DNA of 17,388 nt from Bacillota bacterium (GTDB lineage: Bacteria > Bacillota > Clostridia > Oscillospirales > Acutalibacteraceae), in the NCBI GenBank assembly GCA_023401495.1, contig JAEXDU010000040.1, forward strand, positions 1-17,388, read 5' to 3'. The position numbers were made by a program, and so were the translations under genes. Numbering within the stretch: the stretch's first letter is position 1; the number at the start of each line of letters is the position of its first letter. The notes under the pieces were generated by a model. The model worked only from the letters and a program-made list of their open reading frames with translations, had not been told where the DNA came from and ran no database searches. Positions 1 through 7,900 of the stretch are shown here, piece after piece.

Positions 1-195
1 AGGGTCAGGTTTTAACCTTCTCAACTCCAAAGAGTCCCCCCGCAACAGATTCAGTTGTAAAACAAAAAAGTGCTTTCCCTTGTGAGGAAAGCACCGATTC
101 ATTCGTTGTCCATTTGCTTCCCTGCGCCAGTGTTAACTGACAGGTTCAAAGGGTCAGGTTTTAACCTTCTCAACTCTAAAGAGTCCCCCCGCAAT
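1..195. repeat. Pair of 45-bp direct repeats
   Basis: Copies at 1-45 and 150-194 match at 44 of 45 positions (C28 against T177) and both carry GGTTTTAACCTTCTCAACTC. The left copy touches the window edge, so the unit may be longer. About 104 bp lie between them, including a leftward terminator hairpin. Read leftward, both copies have short open frames without a convincing start, so I treat them as non-coding. The pattern suggests a dispersed intergenic repeat or the worn end of a mobile element; no transposase is visible. Confidence 0.8.
64..94 (-). terminator. Leftward intrinsic terminator
   Basis: A 9-bp perfect stem, GTGCTTTCC (70-78) with GGAAAGCAC (86-94), has an A6 run at 64-69. Read on the minus strand this is a stem followed by TTTTTTG, the form of a Rho-independent terminator. 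It would end a leftward transcript, although no minus-strand gene is visible nearby, so it probably belongs to the repeat unit around it. Confidence 0.65.
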
Positions 196-383
196 CTATT
201 CGATTACTCATAACTTAGCACGTATTTTCTTTTGTGTCAATACCGGACAAAAAAACGCCCTTTGGGATTGTCCTTGTCACAGCAGTACTACAGCCGTTCC
301 TCCTTACCATTGCCCAAAACCGATTGCCGTGGTAAACTGGGTTTAATAATGGAATTGTACAGGGATTCGACGGAGGAGAATCG
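195..383. other. Intergenic stretch before first gene
   Basis: Together with the repeats to its left, this makes a gene-free stretch of about 380 bp. I see no ORF with a ribosome-binding site and no convincing sigma-A promoter; TTGCCG (324-329) and the AT-rich TAATAAT (344-350) are badly spaced. The right end holds the ribosome-binding site GGAGGAG (371-377) of the zinc-ribbon gene. Confidence 0.5.
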
Positions 384-611
384 ATGAAGAAGTATAAGGT
401 TAAGATATGGGACGACAACTTGATTTGTCCTATTTGCAATAATAAACTCTTTTATTTTAAGAAAATCAAAATAGAGGATTACGATCAGCCTTACGAGCAT
501 GAAATCAGATATTTGTTCGAATGTGACAAATGCGGACACGGCATGATGTTTGGTGCAATTACAAAATGGGAGCCTGAGGAAAAATTGAACTTCAGTCTTG
601 TAGAAGTCTGA
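384..611 (+). CDS. Small zinc-ribbon protein, unknown function
   Basis: This 75-residue protein has two CxxC pairs, CPIC (C15, C18) and CDKC (C47, C50), spaced as in a single zinc ribbon, with a GHG tail after the second knuckle. No signal peptide or membrane segment is visible. The start is secure: GGAGGAG lies 6 nt before the ATG. It precedes the Vat/CatB-like acetyltransferase on the same strand with a short gap. I do not recognise a named family; small proteins of this kind may bind nucleic acid or mediate protein contacts, but no function can be assigned. Confidence 0.75.
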   Translation: MKKYKVKIWDDNLICPICNNKLFYFKKIKIEDYDQPYEHEIRYLFECDKCGHGMMFGAITKWEPEEKLNFSLVEV

Positions 612-655
612 TACCACGCCGGCAAGCAAGTTCCAATTTGAAAGGAGGGGATTCG

Positions 656-1297
656 ATACAGTACGGCCCGAATCCTGATGCGATCTACCCTAACGAGGCG
701 ATCAAAAGCGTCTGTTTTATCAAGAATGTCATCACCCGCCCCAACATCCTTGTGGGCGATTACACCTACTACGATGATATTCACGGCCCGGAGCGCTTTG
801 AGGAGCACGTCACCCATCATTATGAATTTCTGGGCGACAAGCTCATCATCGGAAAGTTCTGCGCCATCGCCAAAGGCATCGAGTTTGTCATGAACGGCGC
901 CAACCACAGAATGTGCAGCGTTACCACCTATCCATTCAACATCATGGGCGGCGGCTGGGAAAAATCCACACCCTCTTTGGATGACCTTCCTTTTAAGGGC
1001 GATACCGTAATAGGCAACGATGTATGGATCGGACAGAATGTTACGGTGATGCCCGGTGTCCATATTGGTGACGGCGCTGTCATTGCTGCAAATTCTGTGG
1101 TGGCGAAAGACATCCCCGCTTATTGCATTGCCGGGGGAAATCCCTGCAAGGTCATTAAAAAGCGTTTCGATAACGATCTGACCGAACACCTGCTGCAATT
1201 GCAGTGGTGGAACTGGCCTGCCGAAAAGATTTTTGAGAATCTGGACATTCTGTGCAGCGCGGATGTAGAGAAAATCCGGACAATAGAGAGTCAGTAA
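656..1297 (+). CDS. Vat/CatB-like xenobiotic O-acetyltransferase
   Basis: This is a hexapeptide-repeat (left-handed beta-helix) acetyltransferase of the Vat/CatB group, which transfers acetyl from acetyl-CoA to hydroxyls of drugs such as streptogramin A or chloramphenicol. Seen here: the N-terminal QYGPNPDAIYP block, the THHYEF segment, MNGANH with the expected catalytic His, the TTYPFNI loop, and hexapeptide turns (VIGNDVWIGQNVTVMPGVHIGDGAVIAA in two parts) ending in AGGNPCKVIKKRF. Length of about 213 residues is normal. The start is odd: GGAGG (644-648) sits 7 nt before ATA (656), exactly where homologues have Met. The alternative is TTG at 638, which would add KGGDS and place the ribosome-binding site inside the gene. 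The actual drug substrate is unknown, and an acetyltransferase for another small molecule is possible. Confidence 0.85.
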   Translation: MQYGPNPDAIYPNEAIKSVCFIKNVITRPNILVGDYTYYDDIHGPERFEEHVTHHYEFLGDKLIIGKFCAIAKGIEFVMNGANHRMCSVTTYPFNIMGGGWEKSTPSLDDLPFKGDTVIGNDVWIGQNVTVMPGVHIGDGAVIAANSVVAKDIPAYCIAGGNPCKVIKKRFDNDLTEHLLQLQWWNWPAEKIFENLDILCSADVEKIRTIESQ

Positions 1298-1300
1298 ACA

Positions 1301-1604
1301 GAGGAAAAGTACGCAAAGGCAGAATTGCCAGAGCCGCTCAGAGCCGTATCTTCCACCATCCACAAGTGCGAAAAAGCACAGGATAAATTCCCGAACGGCA
1401 CCTCTCATCACACGCTCCTAAGCACAGATGAAAAGCGATGTATATTTCCAAATTCTTGATTGAAGAAGCTCTTGGCAGCGCGGCGTGAAGTCCGATACGG
1501 CAGCCATCCTGAAAAAGCGGAACGAATATACCACCCTGAATCCGGAAATTATTACTGACATTCTAGGATACCGATTGCGGCAGAATTGCAGCGGAAAATT
1601 TTGA
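1301..1604 (+). pseudogene. Shattered gene remnant in three frames
   Basis: Between the acetyltransferase and the DUF4256 gene there is no intact ORF, but three protein-like stretches follow each other in different frames. The first, 1301-1420, has no start codon and includes AELPEPLRAVSSTIHKCEKA. The second, 1438-1488, reads MYISKFLIEEALGSAA and stops. The third, 1488-1604, includes RNEYTTLNPEIITDIL and stops. Amino-acid composition is protein-like across all three. This is best read as one gene with at least two frameshifts, or as fused fragments. I do not recognise the parent family. Confidence 0.45.
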
Positions 1605-1619
1605 TTAGGAGACGTCAAT

Positions 1620-2186
1620 ATGAAAAATGAAAAACGGGAATTGTCGCTCGATCAGCGTGAGGAACTGCTCAAAACCTTACAGGCCCGCTTCGAGAAAAAC
1701 AGAAATCGGCATCATGGTATCGAGTGGAATGAAATACAGGCAAAATTGGAAGCCAACGCGGAAAAGCTGTGGTCGCTGAACGAAATGGAAATAACCGGCG
1801 GTGAGCCGGATGTTGTGGCCTTTGATCATTCTACGGGCGAATATCTGTTTTATGATTGTTCGGCGGAAAGCCCAAAGGGCCGCAGAAGCGTGTGTTATGA
1901 CCGCGAAGGGCTCGAATCGAGGAAAGAGCACCGGCCGGAGAATACCGCGGTCGATATGGCGGCTGCCATGGGCATTGAGTTACTGACCGAAGAACAATAC
2001 CGGGAACTGCAGAAACTCGGGAGTTTTGATACCAAAACGTCAAGCTGGGTGAGAACTCCACCCGATATCCGAAAATTGGGCGGGGCCCTTTTTTGCGACC
2101 GCCGTTACGGTACCGTCTTCGTATACCACAATGGGGCGGAATCTTACTATGCCGCCCGGGGCTTCCGCGGCCTGCTGAGAATCTGA
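1620..2186 (+). CDS. DUF4256 family protein
   Basis: This 188-residue soluble protein matches the DUF4256 family along its full length. Telltale segments are WSLNEMEITGGEPDVVAFD, GEYLFYDCSAESPKGRRSVC, YDREGLESRKEHRPEN and the C-terminal FVYHNGAESYYAARGFRG. Its biochemical role is not established. Family members are small cytoplasmic proteins common in Firmicutes and Bacteroidetes. The start is supported by AGGAG at 1607-1611, 8 nt before the ATG. The length is normal and no truncation is seen. It sits in a run of small unrelated genes on the same strand, each with its own ribosome-binding site, which looks like accessory cargo rather than a pathway. Confidence 0.88.
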   Translation: MKNEKRELSLDQREELLKTLQARFEKNRNRHHGIEWNEIQAKLEANAEKLWSLNEMEITGGEPDVVAFDHSTGEYLFYDCSAESPKGRRSVCYDREGLESRKEHRPENTAVDMAAAMGIELLTEEQYRELQKLGSFDTKTSSWVRTPPDIRKLGGALFCDRRYGTVFVYHNGAESYYAARGFRGLLRI

Positions 2187-2272
2187 ATTTGATGAGCACG
2201 CGCAGGAACAGAGAAATCTAAAATGATTATTGTCAAAGTGCTCGGGAAAACAGAACTGCACGGGGGAAATAT

Positions 2273-2605
2273 ATGACATATGAAAAGATGAAGTCAGTAC
2301 TTCAAGATTACAATTGGGATAACGGGTTTGATGTACCAAAACAAATGATCCTGGATGCGAATTGCGATTTGGCTTTGGCATTAGAGGTTTTCTATCTTGG
2401 GGATGGCTTTAGATACTTTCAGACATTTGCCCACAACATTGGCGGTACAAAGGAATGGTCTTGCTTTATCAGTGACCTATACGATGACATTAAAAACGAG
2501 AAATACAAGAAGTCAGAACACCACTATGAAATTCCGCTGTCACAGGTACAACGTTATCAGCTTAGAAAAAACAACATCCCGGAAGTGTTTTTGACAGACA
2601 TATAA
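2273..2605 (+). CDS. DUF4274-like small protein
   Basis: This 110-residue acidic, soluble protein has the block YNWDNGFDVPKQMI, then CDLALALEVFYLGDGFRYFQ, and a C-terminal SQVQRYQLRKNNIPEVFLTD. I associate this arrangement (NWDDGF, then CDLGTALxxFYLAxGY) with DUF4274, from memory rather than a search. Its function is unknown; members often occur singly or near toxin-immunity or other accessory genes. GGGGGAA at 2262-2268 serves the ATG. The gap to the DUF4256 gene is 86 bp, and to the GNAT gene 22 bp, so the last two may be co-transcribed. Confidence 0.65.
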   Translation: MTYEKMKSVLQDYNWDNGFDVPKQMILDANCDLALALEVFYLGDGFRYFQTFAHNIGGTKEWSCFISDLYDDIKNEKYKKSEHHYEIPLSQVQRYQLRKNNIPEVFLTDI

Positions 2606-2627
2606 ATCCCGGTTTAAGGAGGGCAAA

Positions 2628-3140
2628 ATGATCATTCGTCAAGAACAGGAAAGTGATTCTGAAAAAGTGTATCAGGTGGTTCAGAAAGCGTTTGAGGAAG
2701 CGGAGCATTGCGACGGCAATGAACCGGATTTGGTCGCCGCGCTGCGAAAAAGTGCTGCCTATATACCGGAGCTCTCTTTGGTCGCCGAAGAAAACGGCGA
2801 GGTTGTTGCGCACATTCTATTTACCAAAATCCGCATAGGCGATCAAACGGAACTGGCTTTGGCACCGCTTTCCGTTCTGCCGGAATATCAGCGTCAGGGG
2901 ATCGGAACGGCACTCATGGCTCGTGGGCATCAAATTGCCGCTGAGATGGGATATGGATTTTCGGTGGTTTTGGGCAGCGAAGAGTATTATCCGAAAGCCG
3001 GGTATGTCCCCGCGGAACAATACGGCATTCAGGCGCCGTTTGATGTTCCAAGTAAGAATTATATGGCCCTTGATCTGCAAGGCAAGCCGCGCAAACTAAA
3101 CGGTACTGTGGAGTATGCTAAGGAATTCTTTGAGGTATAG
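2628..3140 (+). CDS. GNAT family N-acetyltransferase (YhbS-like)
   Basis: This 170-residue protein is a single GNAT domain that transfers acetyl from acetyl-CoA to an amine. The acetyl-CoA pyrophosphate loop is clear as QRQGIG (about residues 88-93) after LAPLSVLPEY, and the later SVVLGSEEYYPKAGYVPAEQ matches the YhbS (COG3153) subgroup. The N-terminus MIIRQEQESDSEKVYQVVQKAF is the usual first strand and helix. AAGGAGG lies 6 nt before the ATG and the length is normal. The substrate cannot be read from the sequence. It ends the run of small accessory genes, 40 bp before the promoter region of the racemase gene. Confidence 0.88.
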   Translation: MIIRQEQESDSEKVYQVVQKAFEEAEHCDGNEPDLVAALRKSAAYIPELSLVAEENGEVVAHILFTKIRIGDQTELALAPLSVLPEYQRQGIGTALMARGHQIAAEMGYGFSVVLGSEEYYPKAGYVPAEQYGIQAPFDVPSKNYMALDLQGKPRKLNGTVEYAKEFFEV

Positions 3141-3159
3141 CAAAAAAATCATGAGTGAA

Positions 3160-3207
3160 TTGACCCAAAGCACAAAGGGTTGACAGTAAGCGCAAAGACT
3201 CTAAAAT
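3160..3207 (+). promoter_or_regulatory. Sigma-A promoter with tandem 20-bp repeat
   Basis: TTGACA at 3180-3185 (consensus) and TAAAAT at 3202-3207 (5 of 6) are separated by 16 bp, just upstream of the racemase gene. The -35 box lies inside a tandem imperfect repeat with a 20-bp period: units 3160-3179 and 3180-3199 share TTGAC, AAGC and CAAAG (14 of 20 identical). A two-turn spacing fits a dimer-type DNA-binding protein, but no specific regulator is indicated. Confidence 0.7.
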
Positions 3208-3228
3208 AGGATCAAAGGGGGAATCATC

Positions 3229-3921
3229 TTGAAAACAATCGGACTGCTCGGCGGGATGAGCTGGGAAAGCACGGTTACTTATTATCAGGTCATTAATGAA
3301 ATCGTAAACCAAGAGTTGGGCGGACTGCATTCCGCAAAAATCCTGCTGTACAGCGTGGATTTTGCGGAAATTGAAAAGTGCCAGGCGGACGGTGATTGGG
3401 ATAAAAGCGCGGATATTCTTTCCGCAGCGGCCAAGAATCTGGAAAAAGCCGGAGCGGATTTTATTATGATCTGCACCAATACCATGCACAAGGTAGCGCC
3501 CCAGATTCAAAGCAAAATCGGCATCCCGATTCTACATATCGCAGAAGCGACAGCGGATGAATTAAAGCGCTGCAATATCACAAAGGTTGCGTTGCTTGGA
3601 ACCAAATATACCATGACACAGGATTTTTATAAGGAAAAGCTGACGCGCGCGGGAATTACCGTTCTGATCCCGGACGAACAGGAAATCGAAACGGTAAACA
3701 ATATCATTTATCAGGAATTATGTTTGGGGATCATTTCGGAAATTTCAAAGGAAAAGTATCGGGATATCATCAAGGCTCTTGCCAGGCGCGGCGCTGAGGG
3801 AGTCATTCTCGGCTGCACGGAAATCGGGATGCTGATTCGGCAGCAGGATACCGACCTGCCCGTTTTTGATACGACGAGAATTCACGCGTCAAAAGCCGCG
3901 ATGCTGTCCATCGAAAGATAA
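3229..3921 (+). CDS. Aspartate/glutamate racemase family protein
   Basis: This 230-residue cytoplasmic enzyme belongs to the PLP-independent Asp/Glu racemase superfamily (YgeA/RacD group), which inverts amino acids with two cysteines. Both are present: C82 in MICTNTMHK and C196 in ILGCTEIG. The N-terminus KTIGLLGGMSWESTVTYY is the family signature, and the length is normal. The start is TTG at 3229 with AAAGGGGG 8-9 nt upstream; no ATG is better placed. It has its own promoter and converges on the CntK-like epimerase gene, sharing a terminator with it. The substrate could be Asp, Glu or another amino acid (broad-specificity racemases exist in this group). Confidence 0.9.
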   Translation: MKTIGLLGGMSWESTVTYYQVINEIVNQELGGLHSAKILLYSVDFAEIEKCQADGDWDKSADILSAAAKNLEKAGADFIMICTNTMHKVAPQIQSKIGIPILHIAEATADELKRCNITKVALLGTKYTMTQDFYKEKLTRAGITVLIPDEQEIETVNNIIYQELCLGIISEISKEKYRDIIKALARRGAEGVILGCTEIGMLIRQQDTDLPVFDTTRIHASKAAMLSIER

Positions 3922-3960
3922 TTTTTTAATTTCTCAGCTGGGCTTATGTCCCCTGCACAG

Positions 3961-4000
3961 AAAAAGCCCGCCAACAGCGCAAGACCGTTGGCGGGCTTTT
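3961..4000. terminator. Bidirectional terminator between convergent genes
   Basis: A 14-bp perfect stem, AAAAGCCCGCCAAC (3962-3975) with GTTGGCGGGCTTTT (3987-4000), has A-rich sequence on the left and T-rich sequence on the right. It can end both the rightward racemase transcript and the leftward epimerase transcript, whose stop codon is 14 bp to the right. Confidence 0.92.
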
Positions 4001-4013
4001 ATGATGCAAAAAA

Positions 4014-4814
4014 TTAGAATTCGGACAGAGTAACGATGATTTCTTCCGACAGGCTTACCGGACCGCCCATGCGGCAGCGGACAACCTTACCGTTTTCGAC
4101 GGCGGCGACGGCTTCGATCACGCCGCCGGGCTGATGCAGGCTGAAGCGATGCTCGCCGTCGCCCTGCTGCAAAGCCAGAAACACCGCGACCGCCATGGAA
4201 CCGCTGCCGCAGCTACTCTCCCAGATCAGGGAATCCGTGTCGCACACATACACAACGGGCACCATGTTTTCTCCGTTCAGGAAAAGGATACCGTAGGCGC
4301 TGGCGGGCGCGGCCGCCTGAACCGCCGCAAGCAGCTCCCGGACAAACGCCTCCCCTTTGGCCTCCCCTTTGGCCTCCCCGGGAACGATGGTATGTACGAT
4401 GCCGTCAAAGCAGACAGCGTTGTATTCCTGACCGTCAAACGGAACCTGAATCGTTCCGACGGGCAGCGGCATTTCCGTTTCGCACCGGCCGCCCTCCCGG
4501 TCAATCTGCACGGTGAGGGGCTGCTCGGCGCCGCTGACCTCTACGATCACGGTATCCGGGTTCCCCGGCAGCTGCGTGCTAAGCAGGTACCCGAAGCTGC
4601 GGGTCGCGTTGCCGCAGAACTCGCCGCCCATCATCTGGATGCGGCCCTGTGCGCCCATGCGCGGCGGTACCTGAAAAGCCACCTGCTCCGCATGGTACTC
4701 CTCCATGGACAGCAGCTTTGCCGCAACGGGGGCATACTGCTCCGGCGGCACATCGCCAAGTACAAAAATAGTGATATTGCCTGCGGGATCGGCTACTCTG
4801 ATCGAAAACTTCAC
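4014..4814 (-). CDS. CntK-like histidine racemase / DAP-epimerase-fold protein
   Basis: This 266-residue protein has the diaminopimelate-epimerase fold (two mirrored half-domains, no cofactor) in which two cysteines swap the alpha proton. The catalytic pair is seen: C67 in GGEFCGNATRSF and C202 in LIWESSCGSGSM. Several blocks resemble staphylococcal CntK, the histidine racemase of staphylopine synthesis: DPAGNITIFV near the N-terminus, AEQVAF, and HQPGGVI. No CntL/CntM-like metallophore genes are nearby; the neighbours are histidine-degradation genes. I choose GTG at 4814 because AGGAG (4822-4826) lies 7 nt upstream; an ATG at 4835 is in frame but overlaps that site. A 12-bp tandem repeat puts KGEAKGEA in a loop at about residues 149-156. 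Substrate histidine is an inference; another amino acid is possible. Confidence 0.82.
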   Translation of the reverse strand: MKFSIRVADPAGNITIFVLGDVPPEQYAPVAAKLLSMEEYHAEQVAFQVPPRMGAQGRIQMMGGEFCGNATRSFGYLLSTQLPGNPDTVIVEVSGAEQPLTVQIDREGGRCETEMPLPVGTIQVPFDGQEYNAVCFDGIVHTIVPGEAKGEAKGEAFVRELLAAVQAAAPASAYGILFLNGENMVPVVYVCDTDSLIWESSCGSGSMAVAVFLALQQGDGEHRFSLHQPGGVIEAVAAVENGKVVRCRMGGPVSLSEEIIVTLSEF

Positions 4815-4870
4815 TCGAAAGCTCCTTTCCTGCATACCGGCAGTTCCCCGGTATGATGTTCTGCCTTTAC

Positions 4871-4964
4871 AGCAAATTTAAGCAGTGCGGAATAAATTTT
4901 GTTCACTCCCTCGCCTTTGGCGGGGAGTGAACACTTTACTTCCCGATTCTGATTTGAATTTGCT
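4871..4964. repeat. Nested palindromic element (MITE-like)
   Basis: Outer arms AGCAAATTTAA (4871-4881) and TTGAATTTGCT (4954-4964) pair at 10 of 11 positions. Inside sits a strong hairpin, GTTCACTCCC with CGCC (4901-4915, one bulge) against GGCGGGGAGTGAAC (4919-4932). No U-run follows either arm, so it is not a typical intrinsic terminator. The nested symmetry, TA dinucleotides close to both ends and about 94-bp size fit a small non-autonomous element or a structured RNA between two leftward genes. Confidence 0.6.
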
Positions 4965-4995
4965 ATAGCATACCACAACTGCGTCTTTTTTCCGT

Positions 4996-7900
4996 TTATA
5001 GAATGGGGTCGGCCAGCTCCAGCGGCAGGTATAACTCATAGGCCCCCGGCAGGTGCCCCATGTATTTTTCGGCGTTCGCACAGCACGCTTCAAAGCCCTC
5101 CGGAATCACGTCGGTGAACTCTTCAGGATAGTTTTTGATCAGGATCGCCTTGATCCGCTCCAGAATGCCCAAAGACATGGGCGAAGCCAGCATCTGCGCA
5201 TGCCGTTCGGCTTCTGCGAGCAGGGGCTTCGAGTCCTTAAAGTTCCCCTCTGCCGCGTACAGCAGCGCGCAGTAGGATTTGGTGATACCGCGCCCTACCA
5301 GGATGCTGGAGGCATCGTACAGCTTATTCGAGGTAAAGAAACGGTCGGCCGCCTGCTCCTTCTTGCCCAATGCGAGCAGCGCGCGCGCCTGATTGGAATA
5401 GAATGTGGGATTTTTGGGGTATTTGCGGTCGCTGCAGATTTCCAGCGCACGGTCGTAATATTCCAGCGAGCGCTCAAAATTCTGCTGCTTGCGCTCCACC
5501 TCGCCCAGGTAATTGTAGCAGGCCGCAAGATTCAGCACGTAGTTCTGGGCGTCCAGCGACGCCGATTCGAACCGGTTGATCGCCTGATTCAGCTGCTCGC
5601 GGCTTTCGTCGTAGCGGCCGCACATCAGCAGGTACAGCCCATACAGCCGGCATTCGATCGCGTAATCAATTCCGAGGCGGTTCTCCTTTGCGATCTCCAT
5701 GCTCTTCTGAATATTTTCACACATCAGCCCGGTATCCCCCACCTGAATCCCGTAGAAAGTGAGCTGACGCAGGCAGGCGATGTGCATCTGCGGGTGCTCC
5801 TCCAGGTATTCGGCATGGCTCAGGCTGCGGTGAATCGCGTCGAGCCCCTTTTTGTACTGTCCCTGCGAAATGCAGTATTTGCCGATGACAAGATACAGCC
5901 ACGTTTCCATCTCGGCAAAATCCAGCGCGTTCGGCTGGTAGTTATACAGGCGAACCAGCTCGGCCGTCAGCTCGTCAAAATACTTGGTCAGCTGCTTCGG
6001 CGCCTTTAAAGCGGAATCCTTTTGCAATTGCAGAATCGGGTACAGCTCATAATTGAAGCGGGAATAATCCGAAAGGCTCAAAATCTTATACTGCAGCACC
6101 TTGGCGTCGTTGCCCGCCTGCGCGTAATGATAGATCACGCGCTGATACCAGCTGTTGTTACGAACCAGCTCCGCCGCCTGCTCGTAATAATTGGCGACGC
6201 GGGCGTGCAGCAGCCTGCGCTTGGAGGGCGAAAGCTGCGAATGGACAAAATCCTGCATTTTCGCGTGGCGGAACTGGAAGCGGATCTGCCCGTCCGACAC
6301 TTTTTCGCGAATCAGACTGCGCTGCTTGAGATCATCCGTCAATTCTATGATCTCTAAGGTGTTGCGATTGAAGATATATTCGACGATATCGAGCGTGATG
6401 GACTCGGGGCAGACCGAGATAGTGTCGAGAAGCTGCCGCGAATCGGTGGAAAGCTCCTCCAGCCGGGCCAGCAGAATATCCTGCGGATTCGACGGCATGT
6501 GCACGCCGGACGCGCCCGCATCCTGCGTCAGGTAGCTCATCAGCAGGTCAAGGAAAAAGCCGTTGCCCTCCGAATCCTGATAAATGTGGCGGATGATCTG
6601 ATCGTTCAGAGCGTCCGGCCCCAAACGGTCGGCAAGAATATCCTTGACCACCTGCTCGCTGAAAGGCTCGAGCAGAAGCTGTGTGGCGAACTTTTCGCGC
6701 AGCAAGGCATTGATCTGCTTTTGAAGCTGCGGGGTCTGTACATCCAGGCAGGTGCAGATGCACATAATATTAGGGTTGCGCTCGCGGATAATCAGCGAGA
6801 GCAGCTCGAGGCTGAGGTTATCCATAAACTGAATGTTATCGAAGAACAGAATGATGGGCGTTTCCTCCCCCACGAGAGAAAACAGCTTGAGCACGCTGTT
6901 GCGGGTGGTGCGGTAGTTGTAAGAGATCATGATGTCCTCCGGCACCTGCAGCGAAAGAGGCCGGTCGCCGAACAGCGGGAACAGCGTGTTGATGTGATTC
7001 ATATAGTTGGCGGGAACCGAAATGTTATGGCTGTGGATGTACTGATCGAGCTGCAGCATAATGGTATTCCAGGGCTGAAGAATAAACTCCCGCTCCTCCT
7101 GGAAGCAGATGGTTTTCAGCACAATGCAGGAATCCTCACCGATGCTGTCAAAAAAATGATTGATGAGGTATGTTTTTCCGACGCCGTTATCGCCCAGAAC
7201 AAAAATGGCCATGGGGGTTCCGAGCAAATACGAGCGGTATGATTTCATCAGGTACTGCATCTCTTCTTTGCGGCCGATCACGTGCACCATCGGCTGCTCG
7301 GGCTCTTCAGTGCTCGACTGCGTCCATGCGCTGAGCAGCTCGCGGTGCAGCTGAGAGAGCTCGGCGCACGGCGCGATGCGCAGCTCGGCGTTGAGCAGCT
7401 TGCTGATGTTCTGATACACCTTGATCCCCTTATAATAGAGGCCGTTTCTCTGGTAGCATTCCATCATCAGCTGATAGACGCGCTCGTCCAGCGGATCTTT
7501 CTTGATATATTTGGCAAACAGCGACTCCGTCTCAGAAACATCCTTGCTCGCGGTCTGAATCATGCTGTCGTACAGCTGACGCAGATAATACTCCTTGAGC
7601 TCGGTACGCTCCATATCCAACCAGTTTTCAAATACGTCCGCATTCTTCAGGCTGAAGCCCTGCATCAGCTCGCCGTCGCACAGCGAGAAATCACGATTCT
7701 TCATGAAGTTGTCATAGTCGATATCGTAGCTGAGCTCGGGGTTCAGCGTAAGCAGGTGTTTTTTCGGCGAAACGATCAGTTCCAGATCAAACGTCTTTTT
7801 AATCGTATAAAGCGTATGGCGCAGATTCTTTTTGGCCACTTGCGAATCGTCGGAATCCCACAGCAGATTCGCGGCCTGCTCCCTTGAAATCGTCTTTTTC

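Noticed and set aside
491..1411. 306-codon minus-strand frame opposite the Vat-like gene
   Set aside because: Shadow of the acetyltransferase; no start signal and no recognisable domains.
4134..7887. Several plus-strand frames opposite the epimerase and regulator genes
   Set aside because: They are antisense shadows of clearly recognised proteins, rich in His/Arg/Gln as expected for such shadows.
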